Below are positions 19,881-32,203 of a DNA stretch of 64,000 nt, in pieces. Position 1 is the first letter of the stretch. Every line of letters begins with the position of its first letter. The stretch is from assembly GCF_025561445.1 (NCBI RefSeq), contig NZ_CP095096.1:847822-911821 (forward strand), in the 5' to 3' direction. The translations under genes were made by a program, and so were the position numbers. This DNA comes from Staphylococcus sp. IVB6181 (GTDB taxonomy: Bacteria > Bacillota > Bacilli > Staphylococcales > Staphylococcaceae). Below the pieces are notes generated by a model that saw only the letters and a program-made list of their open reading frames with translations, was not told the DNA's origin and did not search any database.

Positions 19881-19907
19881 TAGAAAATCATAGGAGGTGG
19901 ACTTTCG

Positions 19908-20570
19908 ATGACCAAAGGAATCTTAGGAAGAAAAATCGGGATGACACAAGTATTCGGTGAAAACGGAGACTTAATCCCAGTAACTGTAGTAGAAGCAGGA
20001 CAAAACGTAGTATTACAAAAGAAAACTGAAGAGGTAGACGGTTACAACGCTATCCAAGTAGGTTTTGAAGACAAACAAGCATACAAAAAAGACAGCAAGT
20101 CTAATAAATATGCGAGCAAACCAGCTGAAGGTCACGCTAAAAAAGCTGACACAGCACCTAAGCGCTTCATTCGTGAATTCAGAAACATCAATGTTGATGA
20201 ATACGAAGTAGGTCAAGAAGTCTCAGTAGATACATTTGAAGCTGGCGACATCATTGACGTAACTGGAGTATCTAAAGGTAAAGGTTTCCAAGGTAACATT
20301 AAACGTCATGGACATGGTCGCGGACCAATGGCTCACGGTTCTCATTTCCACAGAGCACCTGGTTCAGTAGGTATGGCGTCTGACGCATCTAAAGTATTTA
20401 AAGGTCACAAAATGCCTGGTCGTATGGGCGGCAACACAGTGACTGTACAAAACTTAGAAGTTGTACAAATCGACGCTGAAAACAACGTTATCTTAGTTAA
20501 AGGTAATGTGCCTGGTCCTAAAAAAGGATTAGTAGAAATCAAAACTTCAATTAAAAAAGGTAATAAATAA
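19908..20570 (+). CDS. rplC: 50S ribosomal protein L3
   Basis: A 220-residue protein, [16 protein letters not shown], full length for bacterial L3. It binds near the start of 23S rRNA folding, and its central loop ([29 protein letters not shown], about 146-174) reaches the peptidyl transferase centre, where changes give linezolid and tiamulin resistance. No unusual residues are seen there. It follows rpsJ by 27 bp with an AGGAGGT site. Confidence 0.98.
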   Translation: MTKGILGRKIGMTQVFGENGDLIPVTVVEAGQNVVLQKKTEEVDGYNAIQVGFEDKQAYKKDSKSNKYASKPAEGHAKKADTAPKRFIREFRNINVDEYEVGQEVSVDTFEAGDIIDVTGVSKGKGFQGNIKRHGHGRGPMAHGSHFHRAPGSVGMASDASKVFKGHKMPGRMGGNTVTVQNLEVVQIDAENNVILVKGNVPGPKKGLVEIKTSIKKGNK

Positions 20571-20598
20571 TTAATTAACGAAAGGAGGAAAATGCATA

Positions 20599-21222
20599 AT
20601 GGCAAATTATGATGTATTAAAAGTAGACGGATCAAAAGCAGGTTCAGTTGAATTAAGCGATGCTGTATTCGCTATTGAACCAAACAAAGATGTTCTTTTC
20701 GAAGCAATTAACTTACAACGTGCTTCATTACGCCAAGGTACTCATTCTGTTAAGAATCGTTCAGCAGTACGCGGCGGTGGACGCAAACCATGGAGACAAA
20801 AAGGTACAGGACGTGCGCGTCAAGGTACTATCCGTGCTCCGCAATGGCGTGGCGGCGGTATCGTATTCGGACCGACTCCAAGAAGCTATGCATACAAAAT
20901 GCCTAAGAAAATGCGTCGTTTAGCATTACGTTCTGCATTATCTTTCAAAGTACAAGAAAATGAATTCAAAATTGTTGACGCTTTCGGTTTAGAAGCTCCA
21001 AAAACAAAAGAATTCACTAAAGTTTTATCAAACTTAGAATTACCTAAGAAAGTTTTAGTTGTAACTGAATCAGAAGATGTAAATGTTGAATTATCAGCAC
21101 GCAACATCCCTGGTGTTCAAATCACAACTGTAACTGGATTAAACGTATTAGACATCACTAGCGCTGACAGTGTATTAATTACAGAAGCAGCTGCTAAAAA
21201 AGTTGAGGAGGTGCTCGGATAA
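20599..21222 (+). CDS. rplD: 50S ribosomal protein L4
   Basis: A 207-residue protein. The extended loop with [19 protein letters not shown] at about residues 59-77 lines the exit tunnel and is the site of macrolide resistance changes; it looks normal. In some bacteria L4 represses its own operon. The stop codon overlaps the rplW start as TAATG, so the two are translationally coupled. Confidence 0.98.
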   Translation: MANYDVLKVDGSKAGSVELSDAVFAIEPNKDVLFEAINLQRASLRQGTHSVKNRSAVRGGGRKPWRQKGTGRARQGTIRAPQWRGGGIVFGPTPRSYAYKMPKKMRRLALRSALSFKVQENEFKIVDAFGLEAPKTKEFTKVLSNLELPKKVLVVTESEDVNVELSARNIPGVQITTVTGLNVLDITSADSVLITEAAAKKVEEVLG

Positions 21223-21497
21223 TGGAAGCAAGAGACGTTCTTAAGCGCCCCGTAATCACAGAAAAATCTTCAGAAGCAATGGCTGAAGACAAATACACTT
21301 TTGATGTAGATACTCGTGCGAACAAAACACAAGTCAAAATTGCAGTTGAAGAAATCTTCGATGTTAAAGTAACTAACGTTAACATCATCAACTATGAACC
21401 TAAGAAAAAACGTATGGGCCGTTACCAAGGCTATACAAACAAACGACGCAAAGCGATCGTAACTTTAAAAGAAGGATCAATCGATCTATTCAACTAA
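21222..21497 (+). CDS. rplW: 50S ribosomal protein L23
   Basis: A 91-residue protein, [16 protein letters not shown], that sits at the tunnel exit and docks trigger factor and SRP. The conserved [11 protein letters not shown] start and NTxxVKxRR-like end ([15 protein letters not shown]) are present. The ATG shares a base with the stop codon of rplD. Confidence 0.97.
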   Translation: MEARDVLKRPVITEKSSEAMAEDKYTFDVDTRANKTQVKIAVEEIFDVKVTNVNIINYEPKKKRMGRYQGYTNKRRKAIVTLKEGSIDLFN

Positions 21498-21533
21498 TAA
21501 AAAATAAAATTACCAATAAGGAGGTAAACGACA

Positions 21534-22367
21534 ATGGCTCTTAAACATTATAAGCCAATTACAAATGGTCGTCGTAATATGACTTCATTGGATTTCGCTG
21601 AAATCACTAAAACGACTCCAGAAAAGTCATTATTACAACCGCTACCGAAAAGAGCGGGACGCAACAACCAAGGTAAATTGACAGTACGCCATCATGGCGG
21701 CGGACACAAACGTCAATACCGTGTTATTGATTTCAAACGTAACAAAGATGGAATCCCAGCAAAAGTTGATTCTATCCAATATGATCCAAACCGTTCAGCT
21801 AACATCGCATTGTTAGTATATGCAGATGGTGAAAAACGCTACATCATCGCTCCTAAAGGTTTGGTTGTAGGACAAACAATCGAAAATGGTGAAGAAGCTG
21901 ACATTAAAGTAGGTAACGCTTTACCATTAGCAAATATCCCAGTGGGTACTATCATCCACAATATCGAATTAAAACCTGGCCGCGGTGGACAAATCGCTCG
22001 TTCAGCAGGTGCAAGTGCACAAGTACTTGGTAAAGAAGGTAAATACGTATTAGTAAGACTTCGCTCAGGTGAAGTTCGTATGATTCTTTCAACTTGCCGT
22101 GCTACAGTAGGTCAAGTTGGTAACATTCAACATGAACTTGTTAACGTTGGTAAAGCCGGACGTTCACGTTGGAAAGGTATTCGTCCAACAGTTCGTGGTT
22201 CTGTAATGAACCCTAACGATCACCCTCACGGCGGTGGTGAAGGTCGTGCTCCAATCGGTATGCCATCACCAATGTCACCATGGGGTAAACCTACGCTTGG
22301 AAAGAAAACGCGTCGCGGTAAAAAATCATCAGATAAACTTATCGTACGTAAACGTAAAAGAAAATAA
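21534..22367 (+). CDS. rplB: 50S ribosomal protein L2
   Basis: A 277-residue protein, [18 protein letters not shown]2 is needed for subunit joining and the peptidyl transferase centre; the conserved C-terminal [19 protein letters not shown] with its key His is at about residues 226-244. AGGAGG lies 8 nt before the start. A stem-forming 63-nt spacer follows before rpsS. Confidence 0.98.
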   Translation: MALKHYKPITNGRRNMTSLDFAEITKTTPEKSLLQPLPKRAGRNNQGKLTVRHHGGGHKRQYRVIDFKRNKDGIPAKVDSIQYDPNRSANIALLVYADGEKRYIIAPKGLVVGQTIENGEEADIKVGNALPLANIPVGTIIHNIELKPGRGGQIARSAGASAQVLGKEGKYVLVRLRSGEVRMILSTCRATVGQVGNIQHELVNVGKAGRSRWKGIRPTVRGSVMNPNDHPHGGGEGRAPIGMPSPMSPWGKPTLGKKTRRGKKSSDKLIVRKRKRK

Positions 22368-22430
22368 TAACAACTTATTTGGGTGTGCGGCCTAGTGCTG
22401 CACGCACATAATAAGAAGGGAGGCGCCAAA

Positions 22431-22709
22431 ATGGCTCGTAGTATTAAAAAAGGACCTTTCGTCGACGATCACTTGATGAAAAAAGTGGAAGCTCAGGAAG
22501 GTAATCAGAAAAAAACAGTGATTAAAACTTGGTCACGTCGTTCAACTATTTTCCCTAACTTCATCGGTATTACATTTGCAGTATACGATGGACGTAAACA
22601 TGTACCTGTTTATGTAACTGAAGATATGGTTGGCCACAAATTAGGTGAATTTGCTCCAACACGTACTTTCAAAGGACATGCTGTAGACGACAAGAAAACA
22701 AGAAGATAA
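22431..22709 (+). CDS. rpsS: 30S ribosomal protein S19
   Basis: A 92-residue protein, [15 protein letters not shown]. The ATG at 22431 follows GGGAGGC; the longer frame from 22383 reads through the spacer and is unlikely. It is a head protein of the small subunit, partner of S13. The spacer upstream contains GTGCGG/GCACGC-type pairing, perhaps for processing or stability. Confidence 0.98.
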   Translation: MARSIKKGPFVDDHLMKKVEAQEGNQKKTVIKTWSRRSTIFPNFIGITFAVYDGRKHVPVYVTEDMVGHKLGEFAPTRTFKGHAVDDKKTRR

Positions 22710-22740
22710 TAACTTTCTATAAGTAGAGGAGGAAGACCAA

Positions 22741-23094
22741 ATGGAAGCAAAAGCGGTTGCTAGAACTATCAGAATCGCACCTCGTAAAGTCAGATTAGTA
22801 TTAGACTTAATCAGAGGCAAAAACGTTGGTGAAGCTGTTGCCATTTTAAAATTAACTAACAAAGCATCATCACCAGTTGTTGAAAAATTATTAATGTCCG
22901 CTTTAGCTAATGCAGAGCACAACTATGACATGAATACAGATGAATTAGTTGTTAAAGAAGCATATGCTAACGAAGGACCAACTTTAAAACGTTTCCGTCC
23001 ACGTGCTCAAGGACGTGCAAGTGCAATTAACAAACGTACAAGCCACATTACAATTGTCGTAAGTGACGGCAAAGAAGAAGCTAAAGAAGCTTAA
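22741..23094 (+). CDS. rplV: 50S ribosomal protein L22
   Basis: A 117-residue protein, [20 protein letters not shown]. The beta-hairpin that enters the exit tunnel ([19 protein letters not shown], about 85-103) is complete, with no insertion of the type linked to macrolide resistance. Between rpsS and rpsC. Confidence 0.98.
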   Translation: MEAKAVARTIRIAPRKVRLVLDLIRGKNVGEAVAILKLTNKASSPVVEKLLMSALANAEHNYDMNTDELVVKEAYANEGPTLKRFRPRAQGRASAINKRTSHITIVVSDGKEEAKEA

Positions 23095-23119
23095 TAAACT
23101 TTCTTAAGGAGGGAATACT

Positions 23120-23773
23120 GTGGGTCAAAAAATTAATCCAATCGGACTTCGTGTTGGTGTCATCCGTGATTGGGATGCAAAATGGTATGCTGAGAAAGAT
23201 TTCTCAACTTTACTACACGAAGATTTAAGAATCCGTAAGTTCATCGATAACGAATTAAAAGAAGCGTCAGTTTCTCACGTAGAAATCGAACGTGCTGCTA
23301 ACCGCATCAACATCGTAATCCACACTGGTAAACCAGGTATGGTAATTGGTAAAGGCGGTTCAGAAATTGAAAAACTTCGTAACAAATTAAACAATTTAAC
23401 AAACAAACATGTACACATTAACGTGATTGAAATCAAAAAAGTTGATTTAGATGCTCGCTTAGTTGCTGAGAACATCGCACGTCAATTAGAAAACCGTGCT
23501 TCATTCCGTCGTGTACAAAAACAAGCTATTTCAAGAGCTATGAAACTAGGAGCTTTAGGTGTTAAAACTCAAGTTTCAGGTCGTTTAGGCGGAGCTGATA
23601 TCGCTCGTGCTGAACAATATTCAGAAGGAACTGTTCCACTTCACACATTACGTGCTGACATTGATTACGCACATGCTGAAGCTGATACAACATACGGTAA
23701 ACTTGGTGTTAAAGTATGGATCTATCGTGGAGAAGTTCTTCCTACTAAGAACAATAGTGAAGGAGGAAAATAA
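23120..23773 (+). CDS. rpsC: 30S ribosomal protein S3
   Basis: A 217-residue protein with a GTG start ([18 protein letters not shown]) after AAGGAGGG. The KH RNA-binding motif [15 protein letters not shown] is at about residues 73-87. S3 forms the mRNA entry site with S4 and S5. Ends 2 bp before rplP. Confidence 0.98.
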   Translation: MGQKINPIGLRVGVIRDWDAKWYAEKDFSTLLHEDLRIRKFIDNELKEASVSHVEIERAANRINIVIHTGKPGMVIGKGGSEIEKLRNKLNNLTNKHVHINVIEIKKVDLDARLVAENIARQLENRASFRRVQKQAISRAMKLGALGVKTQVSGRLGGADIARAEQYSEGTVPLHTLRADIDYAHAEADTTYGKLGVKVWIYRGEVLPTKNNSEGGK

Positions 23774-23775
23774 TA

Positions 23776-24210
23776 ATGTTGCTACCAAAACGCGTTAAAT
23801 ATCGTCGTCAACATCGTCCAAAAACTACAGGACGTTCTAAAGGCGGTAACTTTGTAACATTTGGTGAGTATGGTTTACAAGCAATCACAACGTCTTGGAT
23901 CACATCTCGTCAAATCGAATCTGCTCGTATTGCGATGACTCGTTATATGAAACGTGGCGGGAAAGTTTGGATTAAAATCTTCCCTCATACACCTTATACT
24001 AAAAAACCTTTAGAAGTACGTATGGGTGCTGGTAAAGGTGCAGTAGAAGGCTGGATCGCAGTAGTTAAACCAGGTAGAATCTTATTTGAAGTTGCAGGCG
24101 TGTCAGAAGAAGTTGCACGTGAAGCATTACGTTTAGCAAGTCACAAACTTCCAGTTAAAACTAAGTTTGTAAAACGTGAAGAATTGGGTGGTGAATCAAA
24201 TGAAAGCTAA
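23776..24210 (+). CDS. rplP: 50S ribosomal protein L16
   Basis: A 144-residue protein, [15 protein letters not shown]. It helps position A-site tRNA; the evernimicin-resistance loop region ([22 protein letters not shown], about 50-71) looks typical. Its last 11 bases overlap rpmC. Confidence 0.98.
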   Translation: MLLPKRVKYRRQHRPKTTGRSKGGNFVTFGEYGLQAITTSWITSRQIESARIAMTRYMKRGGKVWIKIFPHTPYTKKPLEVRMGAGKGAVEGWIAVVKPGRILFEVAGVSEEVAREALRLASHKLPVKTKFVKREELGGESNES

Positions 24211-24412
24211 GGAAATTAGAGACTTAACCACTTCAGAAATCGAAGAACAAATCAAATCTTCAAAAGAAGAACTTTTTAACCTACGCTTTCAGTTAGCTAC
24301 AGGACAATTAGAGGAAACTGCACGAATTCGTACAGTGAGAAAAACAATCGCACGTCTAAAAACTGTTGCTCGTGAAAGAGAAATTGAACAAAGTAAGGCT
24401 AATCAATATTAA
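24200..24412 (+). CDS. rpmC: 50S ribosomal protein L29
   Basis: A 70-residue helical hairpin protein, [17 protein letters not shown]. The ATG at 24200 lies inside the end of rplP (11-nt overlap) and follows GGGTGGTG. The longer frame from 24176 only re-reads rplP. L29 neighbours L23 at the tunnel exit. Confidence 0.97.
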   Translation: MKAKEIRDLTTSEIEEQIKSSKEELFNLRFQLATGQLEETARIRTVRKTIARLKTVAREREIEQSKANQY

Positions 24413-24433
24413 TTGAAAGAGGAGGTTACAAAA

Positions 24434-24697
24434 GTGAGCGAAAGAAATGATCGTAAAGTTTATGTAGGTAGAGTCGTATCAGACAAAATGGACAAAACTG
24501 TAACTGTACTTGTAGAGACTTACAAAACTCATAAATTATATGGTAAACGAGTAAAATATTCTAAAAAATATAAAACTCATGATGAAAACAATTCAGCTAA
24601 ATTAGGAGACATCGTTAAGATTCAAGAAACTCGTCCTTTATCAGCAACAAAACGTTTTCGTTTAGTAGAAATTGTTGAAGAATCAGTAATTATTTAA
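24434..24697 (+). CDS. rpsQ: 30S ribosomal protein S17
   Basis: An 87-residue protein beginning at GTG ([21 protein letters not shown]). GAGGAGG lies 8-9 nt upstream; the longer frame from 24413 would include this site. It is a primary 16S rRNA binding protein of the OB fold. Confidence 0.97.
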
Positions 24698-24722
24698 TCA
24701 TTAATAGATAAGGGAGGTTTAA

Positions 24723-25094
<372 letters not shown>

Positions 25095-25126
25095 TTTTAA
25101 ATAATAAAATCTAAGGAGGTGCCCAC

Positions 25127-25444
25127 ATGCATATCAAGAAAGGTGACAACGTAATCGTTATCTCAGGTAAAGATAAAGGTAAAACAGGTGTTGTACAAGC
25201 AACAGAACCTAAAAAAGACCGTGTCGTTGTGGAAGGTGTCAACATCATTAAAAAGCACCAAAAACCGACTCAATTTAACCCAGAAGGTGGAATCTTAGAA
25301 ACTGAAGCAGCAATTCATGTTTCTAACGTACAATTATTGGACCCTAAAACAAATGAACCAACTCGTGTAGGTTACAAATTTGTTGATGGTAAAAAAGTTC
25401 GTATCGCTAAAAAATCAGGCGAAGAAATCAAATCTAATAATTAA
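25127..25444 (+). CDS. rplX: 50S ribosomal protein L24
   Basis: A 105-residue protein, [21 protein letters not shown], with the KOW motif (residues 3-30). It is an early 23S assembly initiator near the tunnel exit. AAGGAGGT lies 6 nt before the start. Confidence 0.98.
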   Translation: MHIKKGDNVIVISGKDKGKTGVVQATEPKKDRVVVEGVNIIKKHQKPTQFNPEGGILETEAAIHVSNVQLLDPKTNEPTRVGYKFVDGKKVRIAKKSGEEIKSNN

Positions 25445-25469
25445 TAACTAGTTGAAAGGAGGATCCACT

Positions 25470-26009
25470 TTGAGCCGTTTAAAAGAAAAATTCAATACTG
25501 AAGTTACTGAGAACTTAATGAAAGAATTCAATTACAGTTCAGTAATGGAAGTACCTAAAATCGATAAAATCGTTGTGAACATGGGTGTAGGTGACGCAGT
25601 TCAAAACTCTAAAGTATTAGACAATGCTGTTGAAGAGTTAACTTTAATCACTGGTCAAAAACCATTAATCACAAAAGCTAAAAAATCAGTAGCAACATTC
25701 CGTTTACGTGAAGGTATGCCAATCGGAGCAAAAGTTACACTTCGCGGTGAAAGAATGTATGAATTCCTAGATAAATTGATCTCAGTATCATTACCACGTG
25801 TACGTGACTTCCACGGTGTTTCTAAGAAAGCATTTGATGGACGCGGCAACTACACATTAGGTATTAAAGAACAATTAATTTTCCCAGAAATCGATTATGA
25901 TAAAGTAAGTAAAGTAAGAGGAATGGATATCGTTATTGTTACAACTGCTAACACAGACGAAGAAGCTCGTGAATTGTTAACTCAATTCGGTATGCCATTT
26001 CAAAAGTAA
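25470..26009 (+). CDS. rplE: 50S ribosomal protein L5
   Basis: A 179-residue protein starting at TTG ([19 protein letters not shown]) 8 nt after GGAGGA; the upstream extension to 25452 would contain the ribosome binding site. It binds 5S rRNA and contacts P-site tRNA. The conserved [19 protein letters not shown] block is at about residues 128-146. Confidence 0.97.
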   Translation: MSRLKEKFNTEVTENLMKEFNYSSVMEVPKIDKIVVNMGVGDAVQNSKVLDNAVEELTLITGQKPLITKAKKSVATFRLREGMPIGAKVTLRGERMYEFLDKLISVSLPRVRDFHGVSKKAFDGRGNYTLGIKEQLIFPEIDYDKVSKVRGMDIVIVTTANTDEEARELLTQFGMPFQK

Positions 26010-26035
26010 GCTCTAATATAAAGGAGGCTAATTAA

Positions 26036-26221
26036 GTGGCTAAAAAATCAATGGTTGCAAAACAAGCTAAAAAGCAAAAATTCCCAGTTCGCGAATATAC
26101 TCGCTGTGAACGCTGTGGCCGTCCACATTCTGTATACCGCAAATTTAAATTATGCCGTATCTGTTTCCGTGAATTAGCTTACAAAGGCCAAATCCCTGGC
26201 GTTCGTAAAGCTAGCTGGTAA
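26036..26221 (+). CDS. rpsN: 30S ribosomal protein S14, zinc type
   Basis: A 61-residue C+ type S14 (type Z) with a GTG start. The zinc ligands are CERCG and CRICF (CxxC...CxxC). Many Firmicutes carry a second zinc-free S14 elsewhere under Zur control; this window only shows the zinc form. Confidence 0.97.
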   Translation: MAKKSMVAKQAKKQKFPVREYTRCERCGRPHSVYRKFKLCRICFRELAYKGQIPGVRKASW

Positions 26222-26253
26222 TTAAAGAGAGTCTTGAAAGGAGGCAACAATCT

Positions 26254-26652
26254 ATGACAATGTCAGATCCAATCGCAGATATGCTAACTCGTGTAAGAAA
26301 CGCAAACATGGTGCGTCATGAAAAAATCGAGTTGCCTGCGTCAAATATCAAAAAACAAATCGCTGAAATCCTTAAAAGTGAAGGTTTCATCAAAAACGTT
26401 GAGTTCGTAGAAGACGATAAACAAGGTGTTTTACGTTTGTTCCTTAAATATGGTCAAAACAACGAACGCGTTATCACAGGCTTAAAACGTATTTCTAAAC
26501 CAGGTTTACGTGTTTACGCTAAAGCTGAAGAAGTACCTAAAGTATTAAACGGTTTAGGTATTGCATTAGTTTCAACTTCTGAAGGTATTTTAACTGATAA
26601 AGAAGCAAGAAAACGTAACGTAGGCGGAGAAGTACTAGCATACGTTTGGTAA
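26254..26652 (+). CDS. rpsH: 30S ribosomal protein S8
   Basis: A 132-residue protein, [18 protein letters not shown]. It binds the central 16S domain, and in E. coli its target in spc mRNA gives feedback control. The RNA-binding C-terminal [26 protein letters not shown] is intact. ATG at 26254 and the in-frame ATG at 26260 are both possible starts; AAAGGAGG favours the first. Confidence 0.97.
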   Translation: MTMSDPIADMLTRVRNANMVRHEKIELPASNIKKQIAEILKSEGFIKNVEFVEDDKQGVLRLFLKYGQNNERVITGLKRISKPGLRVYAKAEEVPKVLNGLGIALVSTSEGILTDKEARKRNVGGEVLAYVW

Positions 26653-26677
26653 TAAATAATTAAGGAGGTGCCCGTAA

Positions 26678-27214
26678 ATGAGCCGTGTAGGTAAGAAAAT
26701 CATTGAAATTCCTAGTGATGTAACAGTAGACATCAAAAGTAATGTTATTACAGTTAAAGGTCCTAAAGGCGAATTAACTAGAACTTTTGACGATAACATG
26801 ACTTATAAACAAGAAGACAACACATTAGAAGTTGTTCGTCCATCTGATTCTCAAAAAGACAGAACAGTTCACGGAACAACTCGTGCGTTAATTAACAATA
26901 TGGTACAAGGTGTTTCTAAAGGCTACGAAAAAACTTTAGAAATGATCGGTGTAGGTTACCGTGCACAATTGCAAGGTAAAAACTTAGTTCTTAACGTTGG
27001 TTACTCTCACCCAGTTGAATTCATTCCAGAAGAAGGAATCACATTCACAGTTGAGAAAAACACAACAGTTAAAGTAGAAGGTATTTCTAAAGAACAAGTT
27101 GGTGCTACAGCTTCTAAAATTCGTGCCGTAAGACCACCAGAACCTTATAAAGGTAAAGGTATCCGTTACCAAGGCGAATATGTTCGTCGTAAAGAAGGTA
27201 AAACTGGTAAATAA
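26678..27214 (+). CDS. rplF: 50S ribosomal protein L6
   Basis: A 178-residue protein, [15 protein letters not shown], made of two repeated alpha/beta domains. The conserved C-terminal [27 protein letters not shown] contacts the sarcin-ricin loop region. AAGGAGG lies 9 nt before the ATG. Confidence 0.98.
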   Translation: MSRVGKKIIEIPSDVTVDIKSNVITVKGPKGELTRTFDDNMTYKQEDNTLEVVRPSDSQKDRTVHGTTRALINNMVQGVSKGYEKTLEMIGVGYRAQLQGKNLVLNVGYSHPVEFIPEEGITFTVEKNTTVKVEGISKEQVGATASKIRAVRPPEPYKGKGIRYQGEYVRRKEGKTGK

Positions 27215-27246
27215 TAAATAACTCTCTAAAGAAAGGAGAATAAAGC

Positions 27247-27609
27247 ATGATCAGCAAAATTGATAAAAATAAAGTACGCTTAAAAAGACATGCACGTGTA
27301 CGTACGAACTTATCAGGTACATCTGAAAAACCTCGTTTAAACGTATATCGTTCAAACAAACACATCTATGCACAAATCATTGATGATTCAAAAGGCGTCA
27401 CTTTAGCTCAAGCATCAACTCAAGATAAAGATTTCGAAAACGAAACTGGTTCAAAAGTTGAATTATCTGCCAAAGTGGGCGAAGCAATCGCTAAAAAAGC
27501 AGTTGATAAAGGTATCACTGCAATCGTCTTCGACCGTGGAGGTTACTTATACCATGGACGTGTTAAAGCATTAGCAGATGCAGCACGTGAAAATGGCTTA
27601 GAATTTTAA
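27247..27609 (+). CDS. rplR: 50S ribosomal protein L18
   Basis: A 120-residue protein, [19 protein letters not shown], with a basic N-terminal tail and the 5S rRNA binding core ([18 protein letters not shown]). It works with L5 in the 5S particle. Confidence 0.98.
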   Translation: MISKIDKNKVRLKRHARVRTNLSGTSEKPRLNVYRSNKHIYAQIIDDSKGVTLAQASTQDKDFENETGSKVELSAKVGEAIAKKAVDKGITAIVFDRGGYLYHGRVKALADAARENGLEF

Positions 27610-27630
27610 TCATAAAAGGAGGGACAATTA

Positions 27631-28131
27631 ATGGCTCGCAGAGATGAAGAAAACAAAGAATTTGAAGAACGCGTTGTTACGATTAACCGTGTTGCGAAAG
27701 TTGTAAAAGGTGGACGTCGTTTCCGTTTCACAGCATTAGTAGTTGTTGGAGACAAAAATGGTCGTGTTGGATTCGGTACAGGTAAAGCACAAGAGGTGCC
27801 TGAAGCGATCAAAAAAGCAGTAGAAGCTGCTAAAAAAGAATTAGTATCTGTTAACCGTGTAGAAGGTACTACTCCACACACTATTACTGGTCAGTTCGGA
27901 TCAGGAAGTGTATTATTGAAACCAGCAGCACCTGGTACTGGTGTTATCGCCGGTGGACCAGTTCGTGCCGTATTAGAATTAGCAGGTATCACTGATATCT
28001 TAAGTAAGTCATTAGGTTCAAACACACCAATTAACATGGTTCGTGCGACAATCAATGGTTTAGAAAATCTAAAAAGTGCTGAAGAAGTTGCGAAATTACG
28101 CGGCAAATCAGTAGAAGAATTATACAATTAA
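27631..28131 (+). CDS. rpsE: 30S ribosomal protein S5
   Basis: A 166-residue protein, [21 protein letters not shown]. The spectinomycin loop [18 protein letters not shown] is at about residues 22-39 with no change evident. It acts in decoding fidelity at the mRNA entry site. Confidence 0.98.
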   Translation: MARRDEENKEFEERVVTINRVAKVVKGGRRFRFTALVVVGDKNGRVGFGTGKAQEVPEAIKKAVEAAKKELVSVNRVEGTTPHTITGQFGSGSVLLKPAAPGTGVIAGGPVRAVLELAGITDILSKSLGSNTPINMVRATINGLENLKSAEEVAKLRGKSVEELYN

Positions 28132-28147
28132 GGAGGGAAAATAAATA

Positions 28148-28333
28148 ATGGCTAAATTACAAATTACCCTCACTCGCAGTGTTATCGGTCGTCCTGAAAC
28201 ACAACGTAAAACTGTTCAAGCGTTAGGTTTGAAAAAAACTAACTCTTCAGTAGTTGTTGAAGACAACGATGCAATCCGTGGCCAAATCAACAAAGTAAGC
28301 CACTTAGTTAAAGTAGAAGAAGTAAACGCATAA
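28148..28333 (+). CDS. rpmD: 50S ribosomal protein L30
   Basis: A 61-residue protein, [20 protein letters not shown], with the conserved LTRSxIGRPxxQ start of the short bacterial L30. It begins 17 bp after rpsE. Confidence 0.97.
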   Translation: MAKLQITLTRSVIGRPETQRKTVQALGLKKTNSSVVVEDNDAIRGQINKVSHLVKVEEVNA

Positions 28334-28361
28334 TCAGATAAAATTATAAGGAGGTGCCGTA

Positions 28362-28802
28362 ATGAAATTACATGATTTACATCCAGCAGAAGGATCACGT
28401 AAAGTCCGCAACCGTGTAGGCCGTGGTGCTGCTACAGGTAATGGTAAAACAAGTGGACGTGGTCAAAAAGGTCAAAAAGCACGTTCAGGTGGTAAAGTAA
28501 GACCAGGTTTCGAAGGTGGTCAATTACCATTATTCCGTCGTTTACCTAAACGCGGTTTCACTAACATCAACCGCAAGGAATATGCTGTAGTGAACTTAGA
28601 CCAATTAAACCGTTTTGATGAAGGTACAGAAGTAACTCCTGAACTATTAATCGAAACTGGCGTAGTAAAAAATGCTAAAGCGGGTATCAAAGTATTAGGT
28701 AATGGTTCTTTAGAGAAAAAGTTAACAGTTAAAGCACAAAAATTCTCTGCATCTGCAGCTGAAGCAATTGATGCTAAAGGTGGAGCACACGAGGTGATCT
28801 AA
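28362..28802 (+). CDS. rplO: 50S ribosomal protein L15
   Basis: A 146-residue protein, [20 protein letters not shown]. The glycine- and arginine-rich N-terminal extension ([22 protein letters not shown], about 19-40) threads into 23S rRNA. Its stop codon overlaps the secY start as TAATG, coupling translation. Confidence 0.98.
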   Translation: MKLHDLHPAEGSRKVRNRVGRGAATGNGKTSGRGQKGQKARSGGKVRPGFEGGQLPLFRRLPKRGFTNINRKEYAVVNLDQLNRFDEGTEVTPELLIETGVVKNAKAGIKVLGNGSLEKKLTVKAQKFSASAAEAIDAKGGAHEVI

Positions 28803-30094
28803 TGTTTGACACATTCGTAGACTTCTTCAAAACTAAAGAAGTTCGAAACAAGATCTTTTTTACGCTCGCAATGCTAGTAATATTTAAAATAGGTACTTAT
28901 ATACCGGCGCCTGGAGTCAATCCAGCAGCGTTTGAAAGTCAACAAGGTTCTCAAGGTGTCACTGATCTGTTGAATACATTCGGTGGGGGAGCCTTGAAGA
29001 ACTTTTCCATTTTTGCAATGGGGATTATGCCCTACATCACTGCTTCCATCGTAATGCAGTTATTGCAAATGGATATAGTTCCTAAGTTTACAGAATGGGC
29101 CAAACAAGGTGACGTTGGTCGTAAGAAATTGAATAACGTCACACGTTACTTTGCAATCATCTTGGCATTCATCCAATCAATTGGGATGGCATTCCAATTC
29201 AATAACTATCTAAAAGGTGCATTGATCGTAGATCCGTCACCTATGAGTTATTTGTTAATTGCAATTGTATTAACAGCAGGAACAGCTTTCTTACTTTGGT
29301 TAGGTGAACAGATAACCCAATACGGTGTAGGTAATGGTATTTCAATTATTATCTTCGCTGGTATTCTGTCAACGTTGCCTTCATCACTGATTCAGTTCTA
29401 CCAACAAGCCTTTGTAGGACAAAGTGATACGACTATGGCATGGTTGCAAGTTGCAGCATTAATCATTGGTTTGATTTTACTGACAATGGGTGCTGTGTAC
29501 GTACTTCAAGCTGTTCGTAAAATACCTATTCAATATGCGAAGAAGCAAACAGCTCAGCGTTTAGGTCGAAATGCAACTTACTTGCCGTTGAAAGTTAACT
29601 CAGCAGGGGTTATCCCGGTTATCTTTGCTATGGCATTCTTCTTGTTACCAAGAACATTAACAATGTTCTTCCCTAAAGCAGACTGGGCTCAGCAAATTGC
29701 CAATACAGCCAATCCATCAAACAATATCGGAATGGTAATTTATATTATCTTGATCATTGCATTCACTTATTTCTATGCATTCGTTCAAGTTAACCCTGAG
29801 AAAATGGCTGACAATCTTAAGAAGCAAGGCAGTTACGTACCAGGTATCAGACCTGGCGAACAAACTAAAAAGTATATTACCAAAGTTTTATATCGTTTAA
29901 CTTTTGTAGGTTCTATCTTCTTAGCAGCAATCGCAATCTTGCCGATTCTTGCTACTAAATTTATGAACTTGCCGCAATCGATTCAAGTCGGCGGTACAGG
30001 CTTGCTGATTGTTATCGGTGTTGCTATCGAGACAATGAAAAGCTTGGAAGCACAAGTTAATCAAAAAGAATATAAAGGCTTTGGTGGTAGATAA
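28802..30094 (+). CDS. secY: Preprotein translocase channel subunit SecY
   Basis: A 430-residue, ten-helix membrane protein, [20 protein letters not shown]. It forms the SecYEG channel for export and insertion of membrane proteins. The plug region [23 protein letters not shown] is at about residues 60-82, and the cytoplasmic SecA/ribosome contact loops include [10 protein letters not shown]. Housekeeping SecY; the accessory SecY2 system is not present here. Confidence 0.97.
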   Translation: MFDTFVDFFKTKEVRNKIFFTLAMLVIFKIGTYIPAPGVNPAAFESQQGSQGVTDLLNTFGGGALKNFSIFAMGIMPYITASIVMQLLQMDIVPKFTEWAKQGDVGRKKLNNVTRYFAIILAFIQSIGMAFQFNNYLKGALIVDPSPMSYLLIAIVLTAGTAFLLWLGEQITQYGVGNGISIIIFAGILSTLPSSLIQFYQQAFVGQSDTTMAWLQVAALIIGLILLTMGAVYVLQAVRKIPIQYAKKQTAQRLGRNATYLPLKVNSAGVIPVIFAMAFFLLPRTLTMFFPKADWAQQIANTANPSNNIGMVIYIILIIAFTYFYAFVQVNPEKMADNLKKQGSYVPGIRPGEQTKKYITKVLYRLTFVGSIFLAAIAILPILATKFMNLPQSIQVGGTGLLIVIGVAIETMKSLEAQVNQKEYKGFGGR

Positions 30095-30101
30095 TTTGTA
30101 G

Positions 30102-30761
<660 letters not shown>

Positions 30762-30949
30762 TTCAACATTGCTGCTTGTATGTTGAATGAAGGCAGTCTA
30801 ACATTGTTTGTCTCTCAGCCTAACGAATTTTGAGTGACATAATAACGATAATGATTCCCGAAATTTGTTCAACGATTTGATACAAGTACAGTATGTCTAA
30901 CATTTTCCAATAGACATTAACTAATAATGCAAAAGGGGGAATTGTTCTA

Positions 30950-31168
30950 ATGGCAAAACAAGATGTAATTGAATTAGAAGGTACAGTATTAGATACTTTA
31001 CCAAATGCAATGTTTAAAGTAGAATTAGAAAATGGTCATGAAATTTTAGCACACGTTAGTGGTAAAATCAGAATGAATTATATTCGTATTCTACCTGGCG
31101 ACAAAGTAACAGTAGAAATGTCTCCGTATGATTTAACACGCGGAAGAATCACTTATCGTTATAAATAA
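30950..31168 (+). CDS. infA: Translation initiation factor IF-1
   Basis: A 72-residue OB-fold protein, [21 protein letters not shown], full length. It blocks the A site during initiation together with IF2 and IF3. The 188-bp gap upstream has an 8-bp hairpin after adk (TTCAACAT with ATGTTGAA) without a T-run. A weak TTGATA (30877-30882)/TAACAT (30898-30903) pair could be an internal promoter. Confidence 0.97.
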
Positions 31169-31315
<147 letters not shown>

Positions 31316-31337
31316 TAAAAGAGAGGTGTAAAATAAT

Positions 31338-31703
31338 ATGGCACGTATTGCAGGAGTCGATATTCCACGCGAAAAACGCGTTGTAATTTCATTAACTTAT
31401 ATTTACGGTATTGGTAAATCAACTGCTGAAAAAATCATTGAAGAAGCAGGAGTTTCACCACAAACTCGTACTAACGAATTATCAGACGATGAATTAGTAC
31501 GTATCCGTGAAGTTGTAGATGGCTACAAAGTAGAAGGTGACTTACGTCGTGAGCAAAACTTAAACATCAAACGTTTAATGGAAATCTCTTCTTACCGTGG
31601 TATCCGTCACCGTCGTGGCTTACCAGTTCGCGGTCAAAAGACTAAAAACAATGCTCGTACTCGTAAAGGCCCAGTTAAAACTGTAGCTAACAAGAAAAAA
31701 TAA
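31338..31703 (+). CDS. rpsM: 30S ribosomal protein S13
   Basis: A 121-residue protein, [26 protein letters not shown], with the helix-two-turn-helix fold and the basic C-terminal tail ([15 protein letters not shown]) that touches P-site tRNA. Confidence 0.98.
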   Translation: MARIAGVDIPREKRVVISLTYIYGIGKSTAEKIIEEAGVSPQTRTNELSDDELVRIREVVDGYKVEGDLRREQNLNIKRLMEISSYRGIRHRRGLPVRGQKTKNNARTRKGPVKTVANKKK

Positions 31704-31725
31704 TAGGTAAAGGAGGAAAATTTTA

Positions 31726-32115
31726 ATGGCACGTAAACAAGTATCTCGTAAACGCAGAGTGAAAAAGAATGTTGAAAACGGTGTAGCTCACATTCGTTCA
31801 ACTTTCAACAATACAATCGTAACAATTACTGATGAATTCGGTAATGCATTATCATGGTCATCAGCAGGTGCACTTGGTTTCAAAGGTTCTAAAAAATCTA
31901 CACCATTCGCAGCTCAAATGGCTTCTGAAACAGCATCAAAAACAGCTATGGAACATGGCTTAAAAACTGTAGAAGTAACAGTTAAAGGACCTGGCCCAGG
32001 CCGTGAATCAGCTATCCGTGCATTGCAATCAGCAGGTTTAGAAGTAACAGCTATCAGAGACGTTACTCCAGTACCTCATAACGGTTGCCGTCCGCCAAAA
32101 CGTCGTCGCGTATAA
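31726..32115 (+). CDS. rpsK: 30S ribosomal protein S11
   Basis: A 129-residue protein, [19 protein letters not shown], of the platform. The C-terminal [18 protein letters not shown] is the conserved S11 end. An 88-bp gap follows before rpoA. Confidence 0.98.
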   Translation: MARKQVSRKRRVKKNVENGVAHIRSTFNNTIVTITDEFGNALSWSSAGALGFKGSKKSTPFAAQMASETASKTAMEHGLKTVEVTVKGPGPGRESAIRALQSAGLEVTAIRDVTPVPHNGCRPPKRRRV

Positions 32116-32203
32116 TATTATTGTTAAGAAATGTTATTTTCCGAAGATCACTAAGATAAGAAGTATCTTATAAGTCGACGTAACCAAGGAGGATATGTAA
32201 ATA

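Noticed and set aside
30846-30860. GATAATGATTC between adk and infA resembles a Fur half-site.
   Set aside because: Only one half matches, and infA is a housekeeping gene with no link to iron. Chance match in AT-rich DNA.
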